From the NCBI GenBank assembly GCA_003731675.1, contig RCNQ01000095.1, forward strand, positions 1-14,347: a stretch of 14,347 bases of DNA, in the 5' to 3' direction. Below the pieces are notes generated by a model. The model saw only the letters and a list, made by a program, of their open reading frames with translations. It had not been told where the DNA came from and ran no database searches. This document shows positions 8,219 to 14,347 of this stretch, piece after piece. Position numbers and translations under genes: made by a program. This DNA is from Bacteroidetes/Chlorobi group bacterium ChocPot_Mid (GTDB lineage: Bacteria > Bacteroidota > Ignavibacteria > Kapaibacteriales > UBA2268). Within the stretch, counting starts at the first letter, position 1; the number at the start of each line of letters is the position of its first letter.

Positions 8219-9082
8219 ATGCTATACTACTTTCTAACTTTCATTTTTCAGCTTCAGGCATCAGGTACACATATCATAGCCAAAAATGTTACTTCTTCTG
8301 TCAATCCTGCAATTCTGATGCTTTTCCGCTCCATAATTGCTATGAGTTTATATCTTATCTGGATGCTCTTCAACAAAAAGAAAGTTCAGAAAATCGAAAG
8401 AGAAGACTGGTCAAAAGTCCTCCTGTTAGGTTTACTTAACATACCTCTCAACCAGTATTTATTCTTGATTGCCGCCAAATTGACTACCGCTCCTAATGTC
8501 TCGCTTGCCTATGCTCTTACGCCGGCTTTCGTCTTAATTCTGGCAGTTTCCTTTTTTGGTGAAAAAGCCAACACCAAAAAAATTCTTGGTATTGCCATAG
8601 CTTTTATAGGCACTATCCTAATTTTATTCGAAAGAGGTATCAATTTCAGCTCCGATAATTTCTGGGGATTTATTATTGTTCTCACAGGGTCGTTCTTTTA
8701 TGCTCTTTACACTATCGTCGGCAGGGAATTCTCATTCAAATACGGTCCGATTTATACAACAGGCATAACTATGATTGCTGGTTTCCTACTCTACATCCCG
8801 ATTTTCATAATGACTGGTGTACCTCTCGATGTATCAGGAATTTCTTTTTCAAGCTGGTTACAAATCCTTTACTTAGGTTTTATTACATCAGGTTTGGGTT
8901 ATGCCCTCTGGTACATTCTGCTTACTATGCGTGATGCAAGCAAAACAGCTGTTTTTAATAATCTTCAACCCGTTATGACTACAATTTTAGCAGTTATCAT
9001 CTTCGGTCAGGTTCTCACTTCAAGTTTTATACTTGGTGGATTAATGATTATTGCAGGAGTTATCATAACTCAAAAAGGTTAA
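8219..9082 (+). CDS. EamA/DMT-superfamily transporter
   Basis: This 287-residue protein has about ten hydrophobic helices arranged as two EamA repeats (about 1-137 and 145-286), the usual length and layout of drug/metabolite transporters in the inner membrane. Each repeat ends with a family signature: TPAFVLILAVSFFGEK at 101-116 and LQPVMTTILAVIIFGQ at 249-264. A basic loop (KKKVQKIEREDW) after the second helix fits a cytoplasmic position. Substrates of such carriers range from amino acids to metabolites, and short relatives (ArnE/ArnF) move lipid-linked sugars. Because it lies 11 bases after a glycosyltransferase, export of a glycan precursor is possible but unproven. No Shine-Dalgarno sequence precedes the ATG. 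It seems to be the last gene of its operon; no hairpin terminator is visible after it. Confidence 0.9.
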   Translation: MLYYFLTFIFQLQASGTHIIAKNVTSSVNPAILMLFRSIIAMSLYLIWMLFNKKKVQKIEREDWSKVLLLGLLNIPLNQYLFLIAAKLTTAPNVSLAYALTPAFVLILAVSFFGEKANTKKILGIAIAFIGTILILFERGINFSSDNFWGFIIVLTGSFFYALYTIVGREFSFKYGPIYTTGITMIAGFLLYIPIFIMTGVPLDVSGISFSSWLQILYLGFITSGLGYALWYILLTMRDASKTAVFNNLQPVMTTILAVIIFGQVLTSSFILGGLMIIAGVIITQKG

Positions 9083-9173
9083 TAATCACCACTCACTTCA
9101 ATTTAGATTAACTAACATCCTTTATAAAAGTATTTATGAGTTATGTTTTTTAACCAAATAACTGTTTTTATAT

Positions 9174-9181
9174 TATATTTG
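9174..9181 (+). promoter_or_regulatory. Weak candidate -7 element for the LytTR gene
   Basis: TATATTTG fits TAnnTTTG and lies 39 bases before ATG 9221. The surrounding DNA is almost entirely A/T and no good -33 TTTG is present, so a chance match is likely enough. Nothing else is seen in the 138-base gap 9083-9220. Confidence 0.3.
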
Positions 9182-9220
9182 AATATTTTTTTATGAACTA
9201 TTTGAATAAAAACAATTTAT

Positions 9221-10066
9221 ATGTTTAAATTTCTTAAAAAGCCATACCCTTTTAACGATGATTTGAAACACAATGCCAAGATAATAATATTTATCAGCAT
9301 TGCTGTTCTGATATTCCTTTTCATTTTCAGACCCTATGACCTAAAACCACTGGCAAATCCTGAAAACTTTTACAGAATTATAGCTCTTGCCGTTATTACT
9401 TTTGTTTCTCTAAGCTTAAACCTGTTAATCCTTCCGAGCTTATTCCCAAAGCTTTTCATTAGTGAAAAATGGAATATCGGCAAGGAAATACTCTGGAACC
9501 TCTGGCTCTTGTTCACTATCACCAGTGGCAATCTGCTCTATTATTCTTATATCGGTCTTCTCGAATTTGATTTTGCACTAATATTTAAAATAATCATTTA
9601 CTCACTTATCCCAATTTCAATTCTCATAACATTAAATCAAAACAGGATGTTGCGTTCCAATCTCAAAACTGCGATAGATTTGAACATCAAATTGCAGGAA
9701 AGAAAATCTTCACAAGAAAAAATGCTCTTTTTTGAATCCGATTACATGAAAGACAATCTCTCAATAAAAGTCAGTGCTTTCCTTTTTGTACGCTCTGCAA
9801 ATAATTATATTGAAGTTTTCTGGCTCGAAGATGGCAAAATCCAAAATCAAATGGTCAGAAGCTCATTGAAAAAAGCTGAGGAAATCCTTAAAGATTATAA
9901 GTTTATCTTCAAATGCCATCGCTCATATATTGTCAATATAAACCACATCGAAAAAATCAGCGGCAACTTCCAGGGATACAGACTTTCTATCAATGGTCTT
10001 GATTTTCAGATTCCTGTCTCACAAAACTACATCTCAAAATTCAAAGAAATTATACAATCCAACTAA
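9221..10066 (+). CDS. Membrane-anchored LytTR-family transcriptional regulator
   Basis: This 281-residue protein combines four predicted membrane helices (about 21-37, 50-72, 89-110 and 118-138) with a C-terminal LytTR DNA-binding domain (about 180-278). The LytTR part is clear from FLFVRSANNYIEVFW, VRSSLKKAEEIL, FKCHRSYIVNINHIEKI and DFQIPVSQNYISKFKE. A short helical linker (about 140-172) joins them. There is no receiver domain, so it is not a classic AgrA/LytR-type response regulator; it belongs to the TM-LytTR architecture common in Bacteroidota, where the membrane part may sense a ligand or be held by a partner. The next gene downstream is preceded by direct repeats with LytTR-like spacing and is the obvious candidate target. 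No Shine-Dalgarno sequence is seen. Confidence 0.93.
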   Translation: MFKFLKKPYPFNDDLKHNAKIIIFISIAVLIFLFIFRPYDLKPLANPENFYRIIALAVITFVSLSLNLLILPSLFPKLFISEKWNIGKEILWNLWLLFTITSGNLLYYSYIGLLEFDFALIFKIIIYSLIPISILITLNQNRMLRSNLKTAIDLNIKLQERKSSQEKMLFFESDYMKDNLSIKVSAFLFVRSANNYIEVFWLEDGKIQNQMVRSSLKKAEEILKDYKFIFKCHRSYIVNINHIEKISGNFQGYRLSINGLDFQIPVSQNYISKFKEIIQSN

Positions 10067-10074
10067 ATTCCTGT

Positions 10075-10106
10075 CCCTAAAATCACCCCTTTTACCCCTA
10101 AAATCA
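10075..10106. repeat. Direct repeat pair CCCTAAAATCA with 21-bp period
   Basis: CCCTAAAATCA occurs at 10075-10085 and again, unchanged, at 10096-10106. The start-to-start distance is 21 bp, two helical turns. A partial third copy (TGTCCCTA, 10133-10140; the same eight bases are at 10072-10079) touches the -33 box of the next gene. LytTR proteins typically bind two 9-bp direct repeats with a 12-13 bp spacer, which gives this period. The bases do not match the general LytTR consensus well, so operator function is inferred from spacing and position. Confidence 0.5.
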
Positions 10107-10143
10107 TTAATCATACCTTTAATATTCTGTGATGTCCCTATTT

Positions 10144-10175
10144 TTTGACTCAACACAAGTTTACTGGTAATTTTG
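10144..10175 (+). promoter_or_regulatory. Bacteroidota-type promoter of the nitronate monooxygenase-like gene
   Basis: TTTG at 10144-10147 and TAATTTTG at 10168-10175 are separated by 20 bases, a full match to the -33/-7 promoter form of Bacteroidota. Transcription would start near 10182, leaving a leader of about 37 bases before the ATG. It is the best promoter in the window. Confidence 0.6.
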
Positions 10176-10218
10176 TATTAAACTTTATGTTTCTCAAAAA
10201 AATAATTTTAAAATACAC

Positions 10219-11346
10219 ATGAACGAATTCAAAATAGGCGACCTCAAAATTAAATATCCAATAATTCAAGGTGGTATGGGAGTAGCTATCTCCTTATCAG
10301 GATTAGCATCTGCCGTTGCAAATCAAGGTGGAATTGGCGTTATTTCTGCTGTAGGAATTGGAATGACTGAACCAGACTACCTAAAAAACTTCAAAGAAGC
10401 TAACAAAACCGCCTTAAAAAAAGAAATTTCCAAAGCAAGATGCCTGACCGATGGCGTATTAGGTGTTAATATCATGCTCGCAGTTACCGATGCCGAAGAC
10501 TTGATAAATATAGCAATAGAAGAAAATATTGATGTCGTTTTCCTCGGTGCAGGTTTACCTCTCAAAATGCCCGACAAAATCCTTGAAAAAGGTTTCGAAA
10601 ACATTAAAACAAAATTTATACCCAAAGTATCATCTGCTAAAGCAATCAGAGTTATTTTAAAATATTGGGCTGAAAAATACAAATATGTTCCCGATGCTTT
10701 TGCTGTCGAAGGTCCCCTCGCCGGAGGTCATCTCGGATTCAAAAAATCTGATTTGGTAAATCCCGACATTAAACTTTCAACAATTATCAGAGAATCAGTT
10801 CAGGAAGTCCAGCCCTACATTGAATATTTTGGAAAAGACATTCCTATAATAGCCGCAGGTGGTATTTACACAGGCAAAGATATCTATGAAATATTCCAAT
10901 CAGGAGCAAAAGCTGTAAAAATGGGAACCCGCTTTGTAACAACTTATGAATGTGATGCCGCCCTTGAATTCAAAGAAAGCTATATAAATTCAAAAAAAGA
11001 GGATATAACAATAATTGACAGTCCTGTCGGCTTACCCGGAAGAGTTATTAAAAATGAATTTGTCAATCAGATTAACAGAGGTGAAGAAAAACCCTTTAAA
11101 TGTTCCTGGCAGTGCCTTAAAACCTGCAACTTCAGAAACGTTCAGTACTGCATTGCTAAAACCCTTTTTAATTCAGCAAATGGTAAGATGCATGATGGAT
11201 TTGCCTTCGCCGGCTCTAACGCATATAAAGCTACTAAACTTCAATCTGTTAAAGAAATTTTTGATGAACTGATAGCAGAATTTGAACTTACAAAACTTGC
11301 CGCTTTGTATCCTGTGACTAACGAACTTGCAATTGCTTCTGCATAA
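10219..11346 (+). CDS. Nitronate monooxygenase / FabK-like FMN-dependent enzyme
   Basis: This 375-residue TIM-barrel flavoprotein belongs to the 2-nitropropane dioxygenase/enoyl-ACP reductase II superfamily, which oxidises alkyl nitronates or reduces enoyl-ACP with FMN. Visible motifs are PIIQGGMGVAIS (14-25), GVNIMLAV (82-89), the catalytic-region EGPLAGGHLG with H171, and the FMN phosphate site IIAAGGIYTG (210-219) followed by AVKMGTRF (232-239). A C-terminal extension carries C295, C299, C303 and C311 (CSWQCLKTCNF, then QYC), then MHDGFAFAGSNAYK. This extension is typical of one bacterial subfamily annotated as nitronate monooxygenase but not well characterised. The gene has its own promoter and follows the LytTR regulator. 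Fatty-acid synthesis, nitronate detoxification or another flavin reaction cannot be told apart from sequence. No ribosome site is evident; the ATG fits the family's start. Confidence 0.9.
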   Translation: MNEFKIGDLKIKYPIIQGGMGVAISLSGLASAVANQGGIGVISAVGIGMTEPDYLKNFKEANKTALKKEISKARCLTDGVLGVNIMLAVTDAEDLINIAIEENIDVVFLGAGLPLKMPDKILEKGFENIKTKFIPKVSSAKAIRVILKYWAEKYKYVPDAFAVEGPLAGGHLGFKKSDLVNPDIKLSTIIRESVQEVQPYIEYFGKDIPIIAAGGIYTGKDIYEIFQSGAKAVKMGTRFVTTYECDAALEFKESYINSKKEDITIIDSPVGLPGRVIKNEFVNQINRGEEKPFKCSWQCLKTCNFRNVQYCIAKTLFNSANGKMHDGFAFAGSNAYKATKLQSVKEIFDELIAEFELTKLAALYPVTNELAIASA

Positions 11347-11381
11347 ATAATGTTAAAATTAATTCAGGATAACAAAATCAT

Positions 11382-12113
11382 TTATTTTCTTTGATTTTCA
11401 ATACCAATTTTTAACTCAATTGAAAGACCAGGACCTATGTAATCAGGAATTCCTATTGCTGCATATCTCCCAACTTCCCAATCACCACCAATAATACCAA
11501 GCACATCAAGATTTATTGAATAACGCACTTCAAAAGACAGCAATAAATTTTTTCTTTCCTGTTCTGATTCCCTCAAATTCAACCTTAAATCAGAACCACC
11601 TCCTAAAATCAGATTCAAATTGGATTTCTCATATTTATTCATTTTATCATCAACACAATTAATACCAAGAGCTTCACTGTATTTAACCGGCATTAACAAT
11701 TCAGTATAAGATAACCCCAAACCAATCAAAGGATGAACTGTTACAGTTTTTACGTAAGATTCAAAAGAAGAAATTTCAACCGAAGCAGAATAAGTCTGCA
11801 ACTCTGCATTATAATAAATATTGCTGGTCTTCCTCGAAAACGGAACCTGCAAATTCAAAGAATACAAAATAAAATATGGACTATTCCAGATAATTGGATT
11901 ATGATTGAATTTATAGTTAAAATCAAGATAATAAACATGCGATATCAAATCATCAGCCCCTATAACTTTTTTAAGCATTGAATTTATTTTCCCCGGATTA
12001 TCATAATAAATCCCACCTGAAACAGAAAATATATCGGTTTTAGGATAGTAAAATTCCTCCGCTACTGAAACCAACGGAAAAGAGAACAATAGTATTAATA
12101 AAATAGTCTTCAT
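11382..12113 (-). CDS. Secreted beta-rich protein, probable outer-membrane beta-barrel
   Basis: I do not recognise a named family. The 243-residue protein begins with a clear signal peptide (MKTILLILLFSFPLVSVA, cut after A18). The mature part has alternating polar and aromatic/hydrophobic stretches typical of outer-membrane strands, for example YYLDFNYKFN, YFILYSLNLQVPF, YYNAELQTYSASVEI, LIGLGLSYTELL, LNLILGGGSDLRLNLRE, NLLLSFEVRYSI and the closing GLSIELKIGI. Size fits an 8- to 10-stranded barrel. A single Cys (C153) is present. It is the last gene of the minus-strand envelope cluster, 60 bases after the GT2 gene and directly behind a strong terminator. It converges with the nitronate monooxygenase-like gene, with only 35 bases between their stop codons and no terminator visible there. 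No Shine-Dalgarno sequence is seen before the ATG. Confidence 0.8.
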   Translation of the reverse strand: MKTILLILLFSFPLVSVAEEFYYPKTDIFSVSGGIYYDNPGKINSMLKKVIGADDLISHVYYLDFNYKFNHNPIIWNSPYFILYSLNLQVPFSRKTSNIYYNAELQTYSASVEISSFESYVKTVTVHPLIGLGLSYTELLMPVKYSEALGINCVDDKMNKYEKSNLNLILGGGSDLRLNLRESEQERKNLLLSFEVRYSINLDVLGIIGGDWEVGRYAAIGIPDYIGPGLSIELKIGIENQRK

Positions 12114-12116
12114 CTT

Positions 12117-12152
12117 AAAAAAAAGCCCGAAATTGATTATTAATTCCGGGCT
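12117..12152 (-). terminator. Rho-independent terminator after the GT2 gene
   Basis: On the minus strand the arms AGCCCGGAATT and AATTTCGGGCT form an 11-bp stem with one mismatch around a 7-base loop, followed by eight T residues. It begins 21 bases after the GT2 stop codon. Its T-tract ends only three bases (AAG) before the ATG at 12113, so it fills the leader of the next gene and may act as an attenuator. In the plus direction no T-tract follows. Confidence 0.85.
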
Positions 12153-12173
12153 AAAACTAAAAAAATCAAATAT

Positions 12174-13625
12174 TTACTTTGCTAATGCATGCTTAAGTGA
12201 TAGTGCTCCAACTGCCCCAAAACCAAATAAGAACATAAGTTGGAAAGGTATTGCCGCTATCTCAAGATAATACAATGATATCCCTACTCCAACCAAAAAA
12301 TACAATGTCAAAATCAATTCAAAAATCACAGTACCTTTCAATGTCTTTTGAACATATTTCTTCTTTCGCCAATCATCACTGTTGCTGACAATATTGTACT
12401 TCGGAGTCCTCTCAAAACCAGATTTCTTATTTATCAACGCTTCAATCACTGCTTTTGTATTATTTACAGCCATACCCATACTCCCGCCAAGAAATATCGG
12501 GAAAAACAGCAGACGTTTTCTCCAGTCAAGATGCAATGCCCTTTGACCGTAAAGATAAAAAAGAAAAGTCGAAATTGATGCCAATACAAAGATTGACATC
12601 ATCGTATAAAACTCATCGTATCCACTTACATTATTCTTAATTATAACCAAAGGTATGTTCAGTAAAGCTACAAGGATGATAAATGGAAATACGATATTAG
12701 AGGTTAACAAAACAAAGCTCTCAAGCTTGATTTTCAATGGTTGGTCAGATTTGAATACCTGAGGCAATATCTTCTTGGCTGTTTCAACTGCACCTTTTGT
12801 CCAACGGAACTGCTGTGTTTTCAAAGCATTAATATCTGCTGGAAGCTCTGCCGGGGAAGTTACGTTGTTTAGGAAAACGAATTTCCAACCCTTTAGCTGT
12901 GCCCTAAAACTCAAATCCATATCTTCAGTCAAAGTATCTTCCTGCCAGTTCCCTGCATCAATAATCGTTTCCTTCCTCCAAATACCGGCTGTACCATTGA
13001 ACTGAATGAAGAACCCTGCCTTATTCCGAACTTGCTGTTCGATTGCAAAATGACCGTCCAATGCAAGAGCTAATGCCCTTGTCAGTAAAGAATATTCTTC
13101 ATTTAAATGTTCCCAGCGTGTCTGCACACAACCAACATTTTTGTTGTTAAACTGGGGAATTGTTTTCAATAAAAAATCCTTTTTGGGTACAAAGTCTGCA
13201 TCAAAAATTGCAACAAACTCCCCTTTTGCCAAAGAAAGTCCATGCTTTAAGGCACCTGCTTTGAAACCCTGACGATTATCCCTGTGAATATAATTAATAT
13301 CATAACCCTCTTCCCTGTAATAGCTTACAAGTCGCTGAGCTATATTAATCGTTTCATCAGTCGAATCGTCAAGAACCTGTATCTCCAGCTTATCTTTCGG
13401 ATAATCAAAGTTACAAACAGCCGCAAGCAATCTCTCGATTACATACATCTCATTGTACATTGGCAACTGAACTGTAACGTGTGGTAACTCCTCAGGTAAG
13501 TTCATATCAGGTTCACTGATTTTAGATGTTTTGTGATAGTAATACAGCATCACGATTCCGTGCATACCGAAACCAAATAAAATGCTGAGTCCTAATAAGT
13601 AAACAACTAGTATAAAATTTTCCAT
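12174..13625 (-). CDS. Cellulose-synthase-like processive GT2 membrane glycosyltransferase
   Basis: This 483-residue inner-membrane enzyme polymerises a beta-linked polysaccharide from nucleotide sugars, by analogy with cellulose synthase and CslA-type mannan synthases. One N-terminal helix (about 3-28) leads to the cytoplasmic GT-A domain with VQLPMYNE (52-59), D86-D87 in VLDDSTDE, D142-A-D144, T233-E-D235 in TLTEDMDLSFR and the processivity motif QQFRW at 271-275. C-terminal helices (about 304-329, 341-359, 371-388, 432-454 and 459-478) would form the channel; FERTPKYNI between them is common in this group. There is no PilZ domain. It follows the LptE-family gene by 44 bases. Sugar and product are unknown; glucan, mannan or a single-sugar transfer are all possible. 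A GAGG sequence lies 13 bases before the ATG, too far to be a standard ribosome site. Confidence 0.92.
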   Translation of the reverse strand: MENFILVVYLLGLSILFGFGMHGIVMLYYYHKTSKISEPDMNLPEELPHVTVQLPMYNEMYVIERLLAAVCNFDYPKDKLEIQVLDDSTDETINIAQRLVSYYREEGYDINYIHRDNRQGFKAGALKHGLSLAKGEFVAIFDADFVPKKDFLLKTIPQFNNKNVGCVQTRWEHLNEEYSLLTRALALALDGHFAIEQQVRNKAGFFIQFNGTAGIWRKETIIDAGNWQEDTLTEDMDLSFRAQLKGWKFVFLNNVTSPAELPADINALKTQQFRWTKGAVETAKKILPQVFKSDQPLKIKLESFVLLTSNIVFPFIILVALLNIPLVIIKNNVSGYDEFYTMMSIFVLASISTFLFYLYGQRALHLDWRKRLLFFPIFLGGSMGMAVNNTKAVIEALINKKSGFERTPKYNIVSNSDDWRKKKYVQKTLKGTVIFELILTLYFLVGVGISLYYLEIAAIPFQLMFLFGFGAVGALSLKHALAK

Positions 13626-13669
13626 AAGCGGTGAACAACCTCACCATTGTTAATAATATTAATTATCAT

Positions 13670-14194
13670 CTACCATCCTGAAACAACCGCCAACAATATA
13701 TCGTCGGTGGCTTGCTCCAAAGCAACATTAATAGCACGGTCTCTTTCGACCATAGCGTTATTAAGGTTGTAAACTTCATAATTCGAAAAACTCTTGGTCC
13801 ATATAACTTTTTTCTTCACAGCGTCGTAATACTCGGCATCGCATGAAAGAGTTATCTTTCTTTCGCTTTCTACTTCGCCAGGCTTTACTGTCAGCATCTC
13901 ATCACGAATTGATTTGATACTCACCGTCAACCTTGCGTCGCCTCCTCTGTCCACAAGTTTCAAAGAATTATCTTTTTGAAATTTAGCAACCAGTTTCTGA
14001 AATAACGTCTCCCTGTAAACCGGATTCCCGTAACCACTGTTATCACTAACAGACGCAATATATAATGTTTTCAAATGTTCGGGTATCGTCCCTCCCGTAA
14101 ATGAATAACATCCTTTAAAGAACATCACTACGAAAATGCAACTTAACAAATATATATATAACTTGTAATTAAGTAAAAATGAATTTATTTTCAT
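13670..14194 (-). CDS. LptE-family LPS-assembly lipoprotein
   Basis: This 174-residue protein looks like the LptE family (LPS-assembly, DUF-type relatives in Bacteroidota). LptE sits in the outer membrane as the plug partner of LptD and helps insert lipopolysaccharide. An N-terminal hydrophobic stretch (about 10-26) ends in FFKGC29, a plausible but imperfect lipobox, followed by YSFTGGTIPEHLKTLYIASV, a family-like start of the mature protein. Further segments are YRETLFQKLVAKFQKDNSLKL, the strand ARLTVSIKSI and VIWTKSFSNYEVYNL, then a C-terminal helix rich in A and D. It has the usual family length. It starts 11 bases after the stop of the metallo-hydrolase gene and is followed by the GT2 gene, so an operon is likely. 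AGAAGG seven bases upstream supports the start. Confidence 0.83.
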   Translation of the reverse strand: MKINSFLLNYKLYIYLLSCIFVVMFFKGCYSFTGGTIPEHLKTLYIASVSDNSGYGNPVYRETLFQKLVAKFQKDNSLKLVDRGGDARLTVSIKSIRDEMLTVKPGEVESERKITLSCDAEYYDAVKKKVIWTKSFSNYEVYNLNNAMVERDRAINVALEQATDDILLAVVSGW

Positions 14195-14201
14195 TGTTTT
14201 A

Positions 14202-14207
14202 CCTTCT
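14202..14207 (-). promoter_or_regulatory. Ribosome binding site of the LptE-family gene
   Basis: On the minus strand AGAAGG lies seven bases before the ATG at 14194. Its first two bases overlap the TAG stop of the upstream hydrolase gene, which favours translational coupling. Confidence 0.65.
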
Positions 14208-14347
14208 AATCACCTAAATATTCAGGAATACCATTCAAAAAAGGATTGTAACTGCGTTCATATCCGACACTTGTCGCTGGTCCGTGTCCGCAGTATATCT
14301 TGTAGTCATCATCTAAAGTCATTATTTTCTCTTTAATTGATTTTAAT
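14206..14347 (-). CDS. Metallo-beta-lactamase-fold hydrolase, C-terminal fragment
   Basis: Only the last 47 codons are inside the window; the gene begins beyond the right edge and ends with TAG at 14206-14208. The fragment reads IKEKIMTLDDDYKIYCGHGP, then ATSVGYERSYNPFLNG and a short tail. The CGHGPAT stretch carries the last metal-ligand histidine of glyoxalase II-like MBL-fold hydrolases, and the YERSYNPFL ending is common in small Bacteroidota members. These enzymes hydrolyse thioesters or related bonds with two metal ions in the cytoplasm. The substrate cannot be told. It is directly upstream of the LptE-family gene (11 bases) and probably co-transcribed with it. Confidence 0.85.
   Translation of the reverse strand, partial: LKSIKEKIMTLDDDYKIYCGHGPATSVGYERSYNPFLNGIPEYLGD

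Noticed and set aside
8128..8439. Plus-strand frame overlapping the GT4 end and the transporter start
   Set aside because: It is a shifted reading of two well-supported genes; its product has no recognisable features.
11347..11381. Possible bidirectional terminator between the convergent genes
   Set aside because: The 35 bases contain no inverted repeat with a G/C-rich stem; no structure could be supported.
13630..13645. GGTGA/TCACC hairpin in the leader of the GT2 gene
   Set aside because: The stem is only 5 bp and does not extend in either direction, so chance is the simpler explanation. The nearby ATG on the minus strand is out of frame with the GT2 gene.
1..14347. CRISPR array, tRNA, insertion sequence or phage/defence genes
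   Set aside because: No regularly spaced repeats, cloverleaf-like segments, transposase motifs or defence-domain proteins were seen on reading both strands; nearly all sequence is explained by the listed genes.

Overview
The window is an AT-rich bacterial chromosome segment with dense, mostly short-spaced genes. Several traits point to the Bacteroidota/Ignavibacteriota (FCB) group: Bacteroidota-style promoter motifs (TTTG, about 20 nt, TAnnTTTG), A/T-rich leaders without Shine-Dalgarno sequences on several genes, an LptE-family lipoprotein of the Bacteroidota type, a membrane-anchored LytTR regulator and multi-PAS hybrid kinases. The placement is inferred from gene content and motifs; no marker gene such as rRNA is present.

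Region 1 (1-5837, minus strand) is a four-gene signal-transduction operon, transcribed right to left. It encodes a stand-alone receiver, a soluble PAS histidine kinase, a REC-PAS-HisKA-HATPase-REC hybrid kinase, and a large PAS-GAF-PAS-PAS-PAS sensor that runs off the left edge before any kinase domain is reached. Gaps are 14 to 29 bases. None of the visible proteins has a membrane segment or a DNA-binding domain, so the cluster looks like a cytoplasmic phosphorelay or network with its output elsewhere.

Region 2 (5838-9082) begins with a 223-base divergent intergenic region. It is followed by a plus-strand operon of a FemAB/GNAT-like acyltransferase, a GT4 glycosyltransferase and a ten-helix EamA-type transporter, spaced 5 to 14 bases apart. 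It is plausibly a glycan or envelope modification module.

Region 3 (9083-11346, plus strand) holds a membrane-anchored LytTR transcription factor and a nitronate monooxygenase/FabK-like flavoprotein with a C-terminal cysteine cluster. The 152-base gap between them has a good Bacteroidota-type promoter. Just upstream are perfect 11-bp direct repeats with a 21-bp period, the spacing LytTR proteins typically recognise, so they may form a regulator-target pair.

Region 4 (11347-14347, minus strand) is an envelope gene cluster. In transcription order it has the C-terminus of a metallo-beta-lactamase-fold hydrolase, an LptE-family lipoprotein, a processive cellulose-synthase-like GT2 membrane glycosyltransferase, a strong rho-independent terminator, and a secreted beta-rich (probably outer-membrane) protein. 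The terminator's T-tract ends three bases before that last gene's start codon.

No tRNA, rRNA, CRISPR array, insertion sequence, phage gene or defence gene was recognised. Most of the window is ordinary core or regulatory content. The most promising unexplained signals are the LytTR-spaced repeats and the output-less phosphorelay operon.
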